From an uncultured Roseiflexaceae bacterium (lineage in GTDB: Bacteria > Chloroflexota > Chloroflexia > Chloroflexales > Roseiflexaceae): a stretch of 10,781 bases of DNA. This document shows, piece after piece, positions 1-5,863 of the stretch. Each line of letters starts with the position of its first letter. The first letter of the stretch is position 1. The notes under the pieces were generated by a model. That model saw nothing but the letters and a program-made list of their open reading frames with translations, was not told the DNA's origin and searched no databases. The position numbers and the translations under genes were made by a program. The stretch covers positions 1-10,781 of the forward strand of contig CAIZHO010000182.1 in assembly GCA_903932805.1 (NCBI GenBank), read 5' to 3'.

Positions 1-563
1 CGGGGTTCGTTGGGTTTGGGTTCGAGCGCAAAGCGGAGCTTATAGCCCTGGGATTTGGAGTAGGCTGCCAAGAAATTGATGGCTTCGCGGAAGCGCTTGA
101 TGGATTCGGCTGGGTTCTTGGTGGCATCGGATTCAGTGCCTTCGCGACCACCCCAAAAGACGTAGACTTCGGCACCGCATTCGACGCCGAGGTCGATTGC
201 GCGCATGGTCTTTTGGACGGCATAGGCACGGACCGCTGCGTCGTTGGACGTAAACGCACCATCACGAAAGATTGGGTCGGTGAACAAATTCGTCGTGGCC
301 ATCGGCACAACCAGCCCGGTACTTGTCAACGCGCTTTTGAAGTCACGGACAATTTGGGTGCGTTCAGCCGGGGTTGCGTCGATGGGGACGAGGTCGTTGT
401 CGTGGAAGTTCACTCCCCATGCACCACATTCTGCAAGCAGATGGACGATTTCGACCGGTGATTTGGGATTTCGGACGGGCTCACCAAACGGGTCTCGACC
501 GACATTCCCAACAGTCCAGAGCCCAAAGGTGAATTTGTCTTGTGGGCGTGGTGCGTAATCCAT
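1..563 (-). CDS. xylA: Xylose isomerase, N-terminal 187 residues (partial, runs off left edge)
   Basis: Converts D-xylose to D-xylulose (and glucose to fructose) in the cytoplasm; a metal-dependent TIM-barrel enzyme. Reading the minus strand from the ATG at 563, the protein begins [20 protein letters not shown], the typical start of the short actinobacterial/Thermus-type family (about 390 residues). The motif [10 protein letters not shown] puts catalytic-base His at residue 54 and its partner Asp at 57. [12 protein letters not shown] follows, and the fragment ends in ALEPKPNEP with metal ligand Glu181 and Lys183. These numbers match the Streptomyces enzymes exactly, which supports both the start and an intact reading frame. 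A strong ribosome binding site, GGAGG (573-569), lies 5 bases before the ATG. It is transcribed divergently from the U32 gene. The second half, with the remaining metal ligands, is outside the window. Family assignment is very secure. Confidence 0.95.
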   Translation of the reverse strand, partial: MDYAPRPQDKFTFGLWTVGNVGRDPFGEPVRNPKSPVEIVHLLAECGAWGVNFHDNDLVPIDATPAERTQIVRDFKSALTSTGLVVPMATTNLFTDPIFRDGAFTSNDAAVRAYAVQKTMRAIDLGVECGAEVYVFWGGREGTESDATKNPAESIKRFREAINFLAAYSKSQGYKLRFALEPKPNEP

Positions 564-611
564 CGTATCCTCCTTGGATTATGGTGTGCGTCATTGAACG
601 GGAACGCGCAC

Positions 612-620
612 ATTCTACCA
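612..620 (-). promoter_or_regulatory. Predicted extended -10 promoter of xylA
   Basis: On the minus strand the sequence TGGTAGAAT is an extended -10 element (TG, one base, then TAGAAT), about 50 bases before the xylA ATG and with room for a leader carrying the GGAGG site. No good -35 hexamer is visible at 16-18 bases. A direct repeat GCGTAT spaced 11 bases apart (643-638 and 632-627) lies just upstream and could be part of a regulator site. Predicted by eye only. Confidence 0.45.
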
Positions 621-715
621 TATTGCATACGCATCGAATACGCTGTTGCTGTCGGGAAGTGGAGGCAGATGGCGCGTCGTAGCGCCTGATGGATACTGTC
701 CGTAGACAACACGCG

Positions 716-721
716 TATAAT
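716..721 (+). promoter_or_regulatory. Perfect TATAAT -10 hexamer, probable leaderless start of the U32 gene
   Basis: A consensus TATAAT lies 7 bases before the ATG at 729. Transcription would therefore start at about 728-729, on or next to the start codon. No Shine-Dalgarno sequence precedes the ATG at an appropriate distance, which agrees with a leaderless message. The -35 region (around 693-699) is poor. The hexamer overlaps the upstream in-frame ATG at 720, which makes 720 an unlikely start. Confidence 0.5.
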
Positions 722-728
722 GCTAGGT

Positions 729-3227
729 ATGAACAAAAACTACCGACCCGAAGTGATGAGCCCTGCGGGCTATTGGCCGCAGTTGCAGGCCGCTGTCGAA
801 GCAGGCGCGGATGCTGTGTATTTTGGATTGACCCATTTTTCGGCACGGGCCAAAGTCGGGTTTGCGCTCGATGAGCTCCACGAAGTCATGCAGACGCTCC
901 ATCGTCGCAATGTGCGCGGCTTTGTCACCTTCAACACATTGATTTATGGCCATGAGTTGTCCGAAGCAAGCCGGGCGATAGCTGCTATCGCAGAAGCCGG
1001 TGTCGACGCAATCATTGTGCAGGATATCGGCGTGGCCGCATTGGCGCGTCAGATTGCCCCACATCTCGAGGTGCACGGCAGCACGCAAATGAGTGTCACC
1101 AACGCCGCCGGGGTAGAATTTGCGCGCCGTTTGGGGGCAAACCGGGTTGTGTTGGCGCGTGAACTGTCACTCGCCGAAATCCGTGCGATCAAAGCACAGA
1201 CCGATGTCGAGCTCGAGATCTTTGTGCATGGTGCGTTGTGTGTCTCGTACTCGGGGCAGTGCTTCTCGTCGGAGGCATGGGGTGGACGGAGCGCCAATCG
1301 CGGGCAGTGCGCCCAAGCCTGCCGCCTGCCGTATGACTTGATGGTTGATGGTATCCAAAAACCTTTGGCGGATGCACGGTATCTGTTGTCGCCCGGTGAT
1401 TTGATGGCAATCGACCATGTAGACGAAATCGTCGATATCGGTATTGCGTCGCTCAAAATCGAAGGCCGTTACAAAGACGCCGAATACGTTGCCTTGACGA
1501 CGCGCGCCTATCGCACGGCAGTCGATAATGCCTTGGCAAAACGGGCAGAAAAAATCAGTCGCGATGAAAAGTTGTTGCTCGAGCAAGTATATTCGCGTGG
1601 ACTCGGTGACTTCTTTATCGGCGGCACGAATCACCAAACCGTGGTGAATGGTCGCGCGCCGCGCCACCGCGGGATCTGTGTGGGCACTGTTGCACAAGTC
1701 GGTGAGAACCACATTGTCATCGAACCACGGACCGTGCCGCTCAAGGCGGGCGATGGGGTGGTGTTTGATGCGGCAGATTGGCGGAGCCCCGAAGAAAAAG
1801 AAGAAGGTGGGCGGATATTCACGGTGACCACGATGGCGAATGGCAACGTCTCGTTGAGTTTTGGCCGGCGTGCCATCAACAGCACGCGGGTGCGGGCTGG
1901 GGATTTGGTCTGGCGCACTAACGATGTCGATGTCGCCAAAGCAGCCAAACCGTATATCGAACCACATTTGCCGGTGACACGTCAGCCCATCACTATCATC
2001 ATCGAGAACGTCGCAGATGGACGCTTGCAAATGACGTGGCAGTTGACGCATCGTCCCGATGCACAGGTGGTCCTCATGCTTGACCCACCGACATCGGAAG
2101 AAGAACAACGGCCAGTCACTGACGCCTTTTTGGCTAAACAGTTGGGACGGCTAGGTGGCACATACTATCAACTCGCAGCGGTAGAAAACCGCACCGGGCA
2201 GGAACTGGCGGTGTCGCCGTCGTATTTAAATCAGCTCCGGCGTGATGCAGTGGCTTTGTTGGATGTCGTCTTGGCAGCAGTCGATGTAGGGACGGTCAAT
2301 GATCCCACAGTGGTACTTGCAGACGCACATGCAAATGTGGTGCAGAGCAAAGATACCGACGACGCGGTGCAGCTCCATGTGATGGTCCGACAACCGTGGC
2401 AACTCGCTGCTGCCATTGCAGCCAAGCCGGCCAGCATCACCTTGGACTACCTCGAGTTGTACGGGCTGAAGGACGCCGTTGCAGCGGTCAAAGCGGCAGG
2501 CATCACGGTACAGGTCGCGTCACCGCGCGTCTTGAAACCTGGTGAAGCGCGCATTACGCAGTTTTTGGCGAAGCTGGATTGCCCCGTGTTGGTACGCGGT
2601 GCAGGATATATCGATGAGTTGCGGGATGCAGGGGTAACGATGGTGGGCGACTTTTCGCTCAACGCAGCCAATGCATTGTCGGCACAGCTGTTGCGCGACG
2701 CGGGTATCATGCGGCTCGCACCCACACATGACTGTAACGCGGCGCAAATTACTGATATGGTTCAGCAATTGGGCGGCTCGTTTATCGAAGTCGTTGCCTA
2801 TCACCATTTGCCGGTTTTTCACACCGAACACTGTGTCTTCTGTCGGTTTTTGTCGACAGGCACAAGCTACAAAGATTGTGGCAGGCCGTGTGAATCACAT
2901 CAGGTTGGATTACGTGATCGAAATGGTCGAATCCACCCAGTGATAGCCGATGTCGGGTGTCGCAACACCGTCTTTGGTGCCGAATCACAAGAAGGCACCA
3001 AGCACCTCGCCGGATGGCTCGGAGCCGGGGTCAAGCACATCCGGTTGGAATTTGTCCACGAGAGCGCTGAAGATGTCACTGCGGTGATTGGCCTCTACCA
3101 GGCGGGTATCGCGGGCACACAGACGTGGACAGACATTGGTCGGGAGTTGCGCCACGCCGCACCGAGTGGCGTGACCGAAGGGAGCTTTTTCGTACCCGAT
3201 AACTACTTGGTCATCCCGCTGCGGTAG
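729..3227 (+). CDS. Long U32-family protein (peptidase U32 / DUF3656-like), probable iron-sulfur RNA-modification protein
   Basis: An 832-residue U32-family protein. The N-terminal domain begins RPEVMSPAGYWPQL and AGADAVYFGL, the usual U32 opening. It carries the family signature EIFVHGALCVSYSGQCFSS (about residues 163-181), with cysteines 171, 178, 194 and 198. After a middle beta-rich section (about 310-400) and a poorly recognised linker, a second region has its own cysteine set: HTEHCVFC, then KDCGRPC, then VGCRNTVF (cysteines 702, 705, 717, 721 and 744). Families now characterised in this group (TrhP for tRNA wobble uridine, RlhA for 23S rRNA cytidine, UbiU/V for ubiquinone) are hydroxylation proteins, several with an iron-sulfur cluster on the four conserved cysteines, so the old name 'peptidase' is probably misleading. 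The substrate cannot be told from sequence. E. coli RlhA is about 650 residues; this is a longer subtype. The start at 729 is preferred over 720 because of the overlapping TATAAT. The gene stands alone, ending at a hairpin shared with the sortase unit. Confidence 0.9.
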   Translation: MNKNYRPEVMSPAGYWPQLQAAVEAGADAVYFGLTHFSARAKVGFALDELHEVMQTLHRRNVRGFVTFNTLIYGHELSEASRAIAAIAEAGVDAIIVQDIGVAALARQIAPHLEVHGSTQMSVTNAAGVEFARRLGANRVVLARELSLAEIRAIKAQTDVELEIFVHGALCVSYSGQCFSSEAWGGRSANRGQCAQACRLPYDLMVDGIQKPLADARYLLSPGDLMAIDHVDEIVDIGIASLKIEGRYKDAEYVALTTRAYRTAVDNALAKRAEKISRDEKLLLEQVYSRGLGDFFIGGTNHQTVVNGRAPRHRGICVGTVAQVGENHIVIEPRTVPLKAGDGVVFDAADWRSPEEKEEGGRIFTVTTMANGNVSLSFGRRAINSTRVRAGDLVWRTNDVDVAKAAKPYIEPHLPVTRQPITIIIENVADGRLQMTWQLTHRPDAQVVLMLDPPTSEEEQRPVTDAFLAKQLGRLGGTYYQLAAVENRTGQELAVSPSYLNQLRRDAVALLDVVLAAVDVGTVNDPTVVLADAHANVVQSKDTDDAVQLHVMVRQPWQLAAAIAAKPASITLDYLELYGLKDAVAAVKAAGITVQVASPRVLKPGEARITQFLAKLDCPVLVRGAGYIDELRDAGVTMVGDFSLNAANALSAQLLRDAGIMRLAPTHDCNAAQITDMVQQLGGSFIEVVAYHHLPVFHTEHCVFCRFLSTGTSYKDCGRPCESHQVGLRDRNGRIHPVIADVGCRNTVFGAESQEGTKHLAGWLGAGVKHIRLEFVHESAEDVTAVIGLYQAGIAGTQTWTDIGRELRHAAPSGVTEGSFFVPDNYLVIPLR

Positions 3228-3239
3228 CAGCGTGACGAG

Positions 3240-3275
3240 AACACCCCCGACATGCAGCTGCATGTCGGGGGTGTT
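3240..3275. terminator. Perfect 36-base palindrome, bidirectional terminator between convergent genes
   Basis: Both halves match over all 18 bases, centred between 3257 and 3258, with the GC-rich block ACACCCCCGACATG in the left arm. It starts 13 bases after the U32 stop and ends 12 bases beyond the sortase stop, so it is placed to end transcription from both sides. Neither side has a clear run of T, so it is not a textbook intrinsic terminator. Because the palindrome has no spacer, about four central bases would form the RNA loop. Confidence 0.75.
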
Positions 3276-3287
3276 GTGCCTGTGTCG

Positions 3288-4043
3288 TTACTTGGTGGGT
3301 TCGGCGATGACGACCAGCCGTTGGCTGAATTTGTCAGGACCGAACGCTGGCCAGCAGGTAATCAGCGTGAGTTGTTCGTGCGGTGTTGGTTCGAGGAGCT
3401 TCAAGTTGGCAATCTGTTCCGCAGGAGTCGGTCCTTCAGCGGGGATGAGTTTCTGTGCGGTCACCGTGTACGTATATTCGACGTCACCTTTGTAGAGCGT
3501 GATGTTTGCCCCTGGCAGAAGTTTGTCCAGGTTCGCAAAAAGCTTCCCGTACCCCGCCACATGCGAGCTAAAGACGATGTTGGTGCCGTCGCCGGGGAGG
3601 CCTGACTGATAATGGTGACCGACTGCGTAGCGGGCAACAGTCCATTCTTGCATTGCAGTCACGGGATTCTGCATCCAACTGACCATAAGCACAGGCGCAT
3701 CGAGTTCAATCGACGGGACAGACAAGCGGGTAATCGGGGATGCACTAATGGGAGGAACAAGTTGCATGTTGAACGCATCGGTAGTCGTGATGCTCGGCAG
3801 AATACGTTCGACAGGTTGAGATATCGCTGCGGCGCTGGTAATCTCGTCGACTGCAGTGACCCGCATGAGCGCAACTTGGGCGACGACGTAGATACCCGTT
3901 ACGAGCAACACCGTGACACCCATATAGCTCGAAACATGATGGCGTAAGCGGATGTGCCAGTTCGAAGACAGCATCGCCCCGTTCATCAATGCCCGGCGGC
4001 GTGATTGACGGATTTGTTGCTCTACTGTTTGTGCGTTTTGCAT
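3288..4043 (-). CDS. Sortase (membrane-anchored cysteine transpeptidase), class D/E-like
   Basis: A 251-residue sortase that would cut the sorting signal of surface proteins and attach them to the cell envelope. The N-terminus is cytoplasmic and basic (IRQSRRRAL), then one membrane segment at about 41-60 (MGVTVLLVTGIYVVAQVAL). After a linker, the catalytic domain begins near residue 105 (ITRLSVPSIELDAPV). Catalytic residues by motif: His161 in FSSHVAGYGKLFANLDKL, Cys230 in LTLITCWP, and Arg242 in FSQRLVVIAEP at the C-terminus. All three are present, so it should be active. The start at 4043 is chosen because GGAAGGA (4057-4051) lies 7 bases upstream and the ATG overlaps the TAA of the preceding substrate gene (TAATG), which implies translational coupling. 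A longer frame to 4130 would run back into that gene. The subclass is uncertain; the PNT-containing partner signal and sequence style suggest class D or E. Confidence 0.9.
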   Translation of the reverse strand: MQNAQTVEQQIRQSRRRALMNGAMLSSNWHIRLRHHVSSYMGVTVLLVTGIYVVAQVALMRVTAVDEITSAAAISQPVERILPSITTTDAFNMQLVPPISASPITRLSVPSIELDAPVLMVSWMQNPVTAMQEWTVARYAVGHHYQSGLPGDGTNIVFSSHVAGYGKLFANLDKLLPGANITLYKGDVEYTYTVTAQKLIPAEGPTPAEQIANLKLLEPTPHEQLTLITCWPAFGPDKFSQRLVVIAEPTK

Positions 4044-4438
4044 TATTTCGTCCTTCCCAACCAGTAACCGACTGCAGTGACGGTGCTCATGATTGTAATG
4101 AATGCGATAAATGTGATGTTTTGCGACCACTCCCGGTCCCCAAAGACTCCAGTGTTCGGCATAACGATCGGGCGTTGCGTGCTCCCAGCTGCGGGTTTGG
4201 ATTGTGCCATAGTTGACTGTACCGTTGCTACCACCGCAGATTCGAGCGCCTGTGGCAGTCTCGTTGGTTGTGCGATTGCATCGGCACCGCGCACATCCAG
4301 TTCGGGAGTACTGGTGACTGCTGGGTGAATCAACGCCGCAGTTAAGCGATCAAGCGATGCACCAGATTGCATTGCGACACGCACCACGACTGCCAGGATA
4401 GCCACGACGATAAGTATGGCCAGGATTTGACGAGCCAT
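4043..4438 (-). CDS. Small sortase-anchored surface protein with MPNTG sorting signal
   Basis: A 131-residue protein whose architecture is that of a sortase substrate. The N-terminus (MARQILAILIVVAILAVVVR) is a hydrophobic signal or anchor. Residues about 25-90 are low-complexity and rich in Ala, Thr, Ser, Gln and Pro, with no recognised domain. MPNTG at 93-97 resembles the LPxTG signal, with Met in place of Leu. After a hydrophilic spacer comes a hydrophobic segment (about 108-126) and a short tail ending GRTK. It is immediately upstream of the sortase gene and overlaps it by the TAATG junction, so the two are made together and this is the likely dedicated substrate. The start at 4438 has GAGG (4448-4445) 6 bases upstream. 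Being only about 70 exposed residues long, it may act as a short anchor, linker or pilin-like subunit; that is speculation. The spacer between MPNTG and the membrane segment is longer than usual. Confidence 0.75.
   Translation of the reverse strand: MARQILAILIVVAILAVVVRVAMQSGASLDRLTAALIHPAVTSTPELDVRGADAIAQPTRLPQALESAVVATVQSTMAQSKPAAGSTQRPIVMPNTGVFGDREWSQNITFIAFITIMSTVTAVGYWLGRTK
4051..4057 (-). promoter_or_regulatory. Ribosome binding site fixing the sortase start
   Basis: GGAAGGA on the minus strand, 7 bases before the ATG at 4043 and inside the last codons of the substrate gene. It favours the 251-residue sortase over the longer in-frame extension. Confidence 0.7.
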
Positions 4439-4462
4439 GTACGACCTCGTGATTGCTCTCTG

Positions 4463-4474
4463 TACGATATAGTA
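4463..4474. promoter_or_regulatory. Candidate operator, TACnATATnGTA dyad, copy 1
   Basis: TACGATATAGTA is an imperfect inverted repeat (10 of 12 positions symmetric). It differs at one base from the copy at 4570-4581. It covers the predicted -10 of the surface-protein/sortase promoter, so a bound protein would block that promoter. The binding protein is unknown; part of the likeness could simply reflect -10 sequence preference. Confidence 0.35.
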
Positions 4475-4497
4475 TAGTACTCACTAGGGGTATACAA
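4469..4497 (-). promoter_or_regulatory. Predicted promoter of the surface-protein/sortase unit
   Basis: On the minus strand, TTGTAT (4497-4492) and TACTAT (4474-4469) are spaced 17 bases apart, a reasonable sigma-70-type pair. An overlapping TATACT (4476-4471) is a second possible -10. Transcription would start near 4462, giving a leader of roughly 24 bases that includes the GAGG site. The -10 lies inside the dyad motif at 4463-4474. Confidence 0.5.
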
Positions 4498-4566
4498 GGG
4501 TTGACGGATGTTGTCATCTCATTGTAATTATGAAATTTATGTGATACCAATCAAGTAAAATTGCTT

Positions 4567-4575
4567 TGATACGAT
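4567..4575 (+). promoter_or_regulatory. Predicted extended -10 promoter of the M28-like operon
   Basis: TGATACGAT reads as an extended -10 element (TG, one base, TACGAT), with no -35 match at the usual distance. Transcription would begin near 4582, about 37 bases before the chosen ATG at 4619. An alternative -35/-10 pair, TTGACG at 4501-4506 with a weak TAATTA near 4525, is also possible. Confidence 0.35.
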
Positions 4576-4581
4576 ATGGTA
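4570..4581. promoter_or_regulatory. Candidate operator, TACnATATnGTA dyad, copy 2
   Basis: TACGATATGGTA is symmetric at 10 of 12 positions and matches the copy at 4463-4474 at 11 of 12. It begins exactly on the predicted -10 of the plus-strand operon. The two copies start 107 bases apart, close to a whole number of helical turns, so one regulator could contact both promoters. A neighbouring overlapping palindrome ATGGTACCAT lies at 4576-4585. Confidence 0.35.
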
Positions 4582-4618
4582 CCATGTGCTGTAGTAGAAA
4601 TGCAAGAACGGGTTGTGT

Positions 4619-5860
4619 ATGGTCGAACAACCAGATACTCCTGACGATTTGCTCGCCTCACTGCTCGCGAGCAAACCGCATCGTCAGACCACCAACGGAA
4701 GACATCGATTGCCGCTGTACGAAATTGTGCGGGCAATTTCAGAAGATATTGGCTGGCGACCTGCGGGTTCGCGTGCCGAGGCACAAGCTGCAGGATACCT
4801 GGTTCAGCTATGGGAGCGGGCGGATGTCTGGTTCTGGCAAGATACGTTCCCTACTGCCACTGCGCTGCGACCGATCGTGCGTTTGTTGTGTGTCTTGAGT
4901 ATCGCTACGGTGTTATCGATATACGTCTCGCTGTGGCTTGCACTGTTCTGTGCACTCGCTTGTACGTTGGTAGCGTATCAGTCACTCATGCGCGATGTCG
5001 TGCCGTTACAGCGGGCTCGTGGAACGTCTCAAAATGTCTTGGCGATACGCAAAAGTTTGCGACGCACCCTCCGTCGTGTGGTGATTTGTGCTCCGCTCGA
5101 TGTCTTTGCAGCACCGCTGCGACACGGCCAACCGCGTACCCATTTGCTGGTGGCGACCATTCAAAGCACGCTGATCGTACTCTCGTTGATCGACCCGTTA
5201 CCGGGATTGTTTGGTCCGAGTGCAATGACTATCCCTGTTGCTTGGATGACAGTGTTGTGCGTGTGGTACTTCTTGGTGATGGTCGTTCTCGACGCTCACG
5301 CACGTCGTCCGGTGCGGAGCGCAGGCGCAATCAGTCATGCGGGTGCACTGGCGGTATTGGCAGGCAGCTTCGATGAAATCGGCGATATGCCGCACACCGA
5401 AGTATGGGCGGTCGCACTGGGCGCGAGTAGTCTTGAGAGCGGTGCGGCCGACCTTCTGCAACGGTATCCGTTTGACCCTGAGACAACGTTTTTCATTGGG
5501 TTAGCGGGGATCGGCAGAGGCCCGTTGGCGTATGGACTGTATCATGCCTACGATCGCGGTAGACCGGTCGATGCATTGCTCATCGAAATGGCACATCAGC
5601 TCCATGCAGATACCGCAATTGAACCACGGGTGACTCAGCAACCAGCGCTGATTCGTCCGTTTTTGCGTCGTCAATTTCGGGCAATCGAGATTACCTGCCT
5701 CGATGGTGAGGGGCTGGTGCCGCTCCAAGGAAGCCCACACGATACTGTAGCCGCGGTGAATCCGCACATATTGCAGCGTGCCATGCGCGTTGTGGTCACC
5801 ATGACACGCAGTATCGACACGTTGTCACTCTCGCCGACCCAATTACACAGCAAGGATTAG
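4619..5860 (+). CDS. Membrane-embedded M28-like protein, probable pseudopeptidase
   Basis: A 413-residue protein that I read as an M28 aminopeptidase fold interrupted by membrane segments. The opening GWRPAGSRAEAQAAGYLVQL resembles the M28 N-terminus. Two hydrophobic segments (about 84-121) follow, then VVICAPLD, then two more (about 175-192 and 203-224), then the rest of the fold. Every zinc-ligand motif appears in place but altered: AHxD is APLD (158-161, His lost, Asp161 kept); GAxDNASG is GAISHAGA (Asp lost); the Glu-Glu pair is Ser-Ser in GASSLESG; NLDxxG is GLAGIG (Asp lost); and HTPxDT is GSPHDT (His lost). It should therefore not bind a normal two-zinc centre. It is the first gene of a three-gene operon, 3 bases before the M20 gene. 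The start is uncertain: ATG 4619 is chosen, but an in-frame TTG at 4613 is possible and the ribosome site is weak. The alignment was made by eye, so the M28 link is probable rather than proven. Confidence 0.7.
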   Translation: MVEQPDTPDDLLASLLASKPHRQTTNGRHRLPLYEIVRAISEDIGWRPAGSRAEAQAAGYLVQLWERADVWFWQDTFPTATALRPIVRLLCVLSIATVLSIYVSLWLALFCALACTLVAYQSLMRDVVPLQRARGTSQNVLAIRKSLRRTLRRVVICAPLDVFAAPLRHGQPRTHLLVATIQSTLIVLSLIDPLPGLFGPSAMTIPVAWMTVLCVWYFLVMVVLDAHARRPVRSAGAISHAGALAVLAGSFDEIGDMPHTEVWAVALGASSLESGAADLLQRYPFDPETTFFIGLAGIGRGPLAYGLYHAYDRGRPVDALLIEMAHQLHADTAIEPRVTQQPALIRPFLRRQFRAIEITCLDGEGLVPLQGSPHDTVAAVNPHILQRAMRVVVTMTRSIDTLSLSPTQLHSKD

Positions 5861-5863
5861 ACG

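Noticed and set aside
1167..2108. Long minus-strand open frame inside the U32 gene
   Set aside because: The plus frame codes a coherent U32 protein with conserved motifs throughout; the opposite frame is low-complexity-like, with no recognisable domain and no ribosome site.
729..3227. Calling the U32 protein a secreted collagenase or protease
   Set aside because: There is no signal peptide, and characterised relatives are mostly iron-sulfur hydroxylation proteins; the protease label is historical.
4044..4130. 29-residue N-terminal extension of the sortase
   Set aside because: It overlaps the coding end of the substrate gene, looks like random sequence, and a good ribosome site precedes the ATG at 4043 instead.
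4810..5376. 188-residue plus-strand open frame inside the M28-like gene
   Set aside because: It is out of frame with the membrane/M28-like protein, is Cys- and Arg-rich without domain features, and has no independent start signals.
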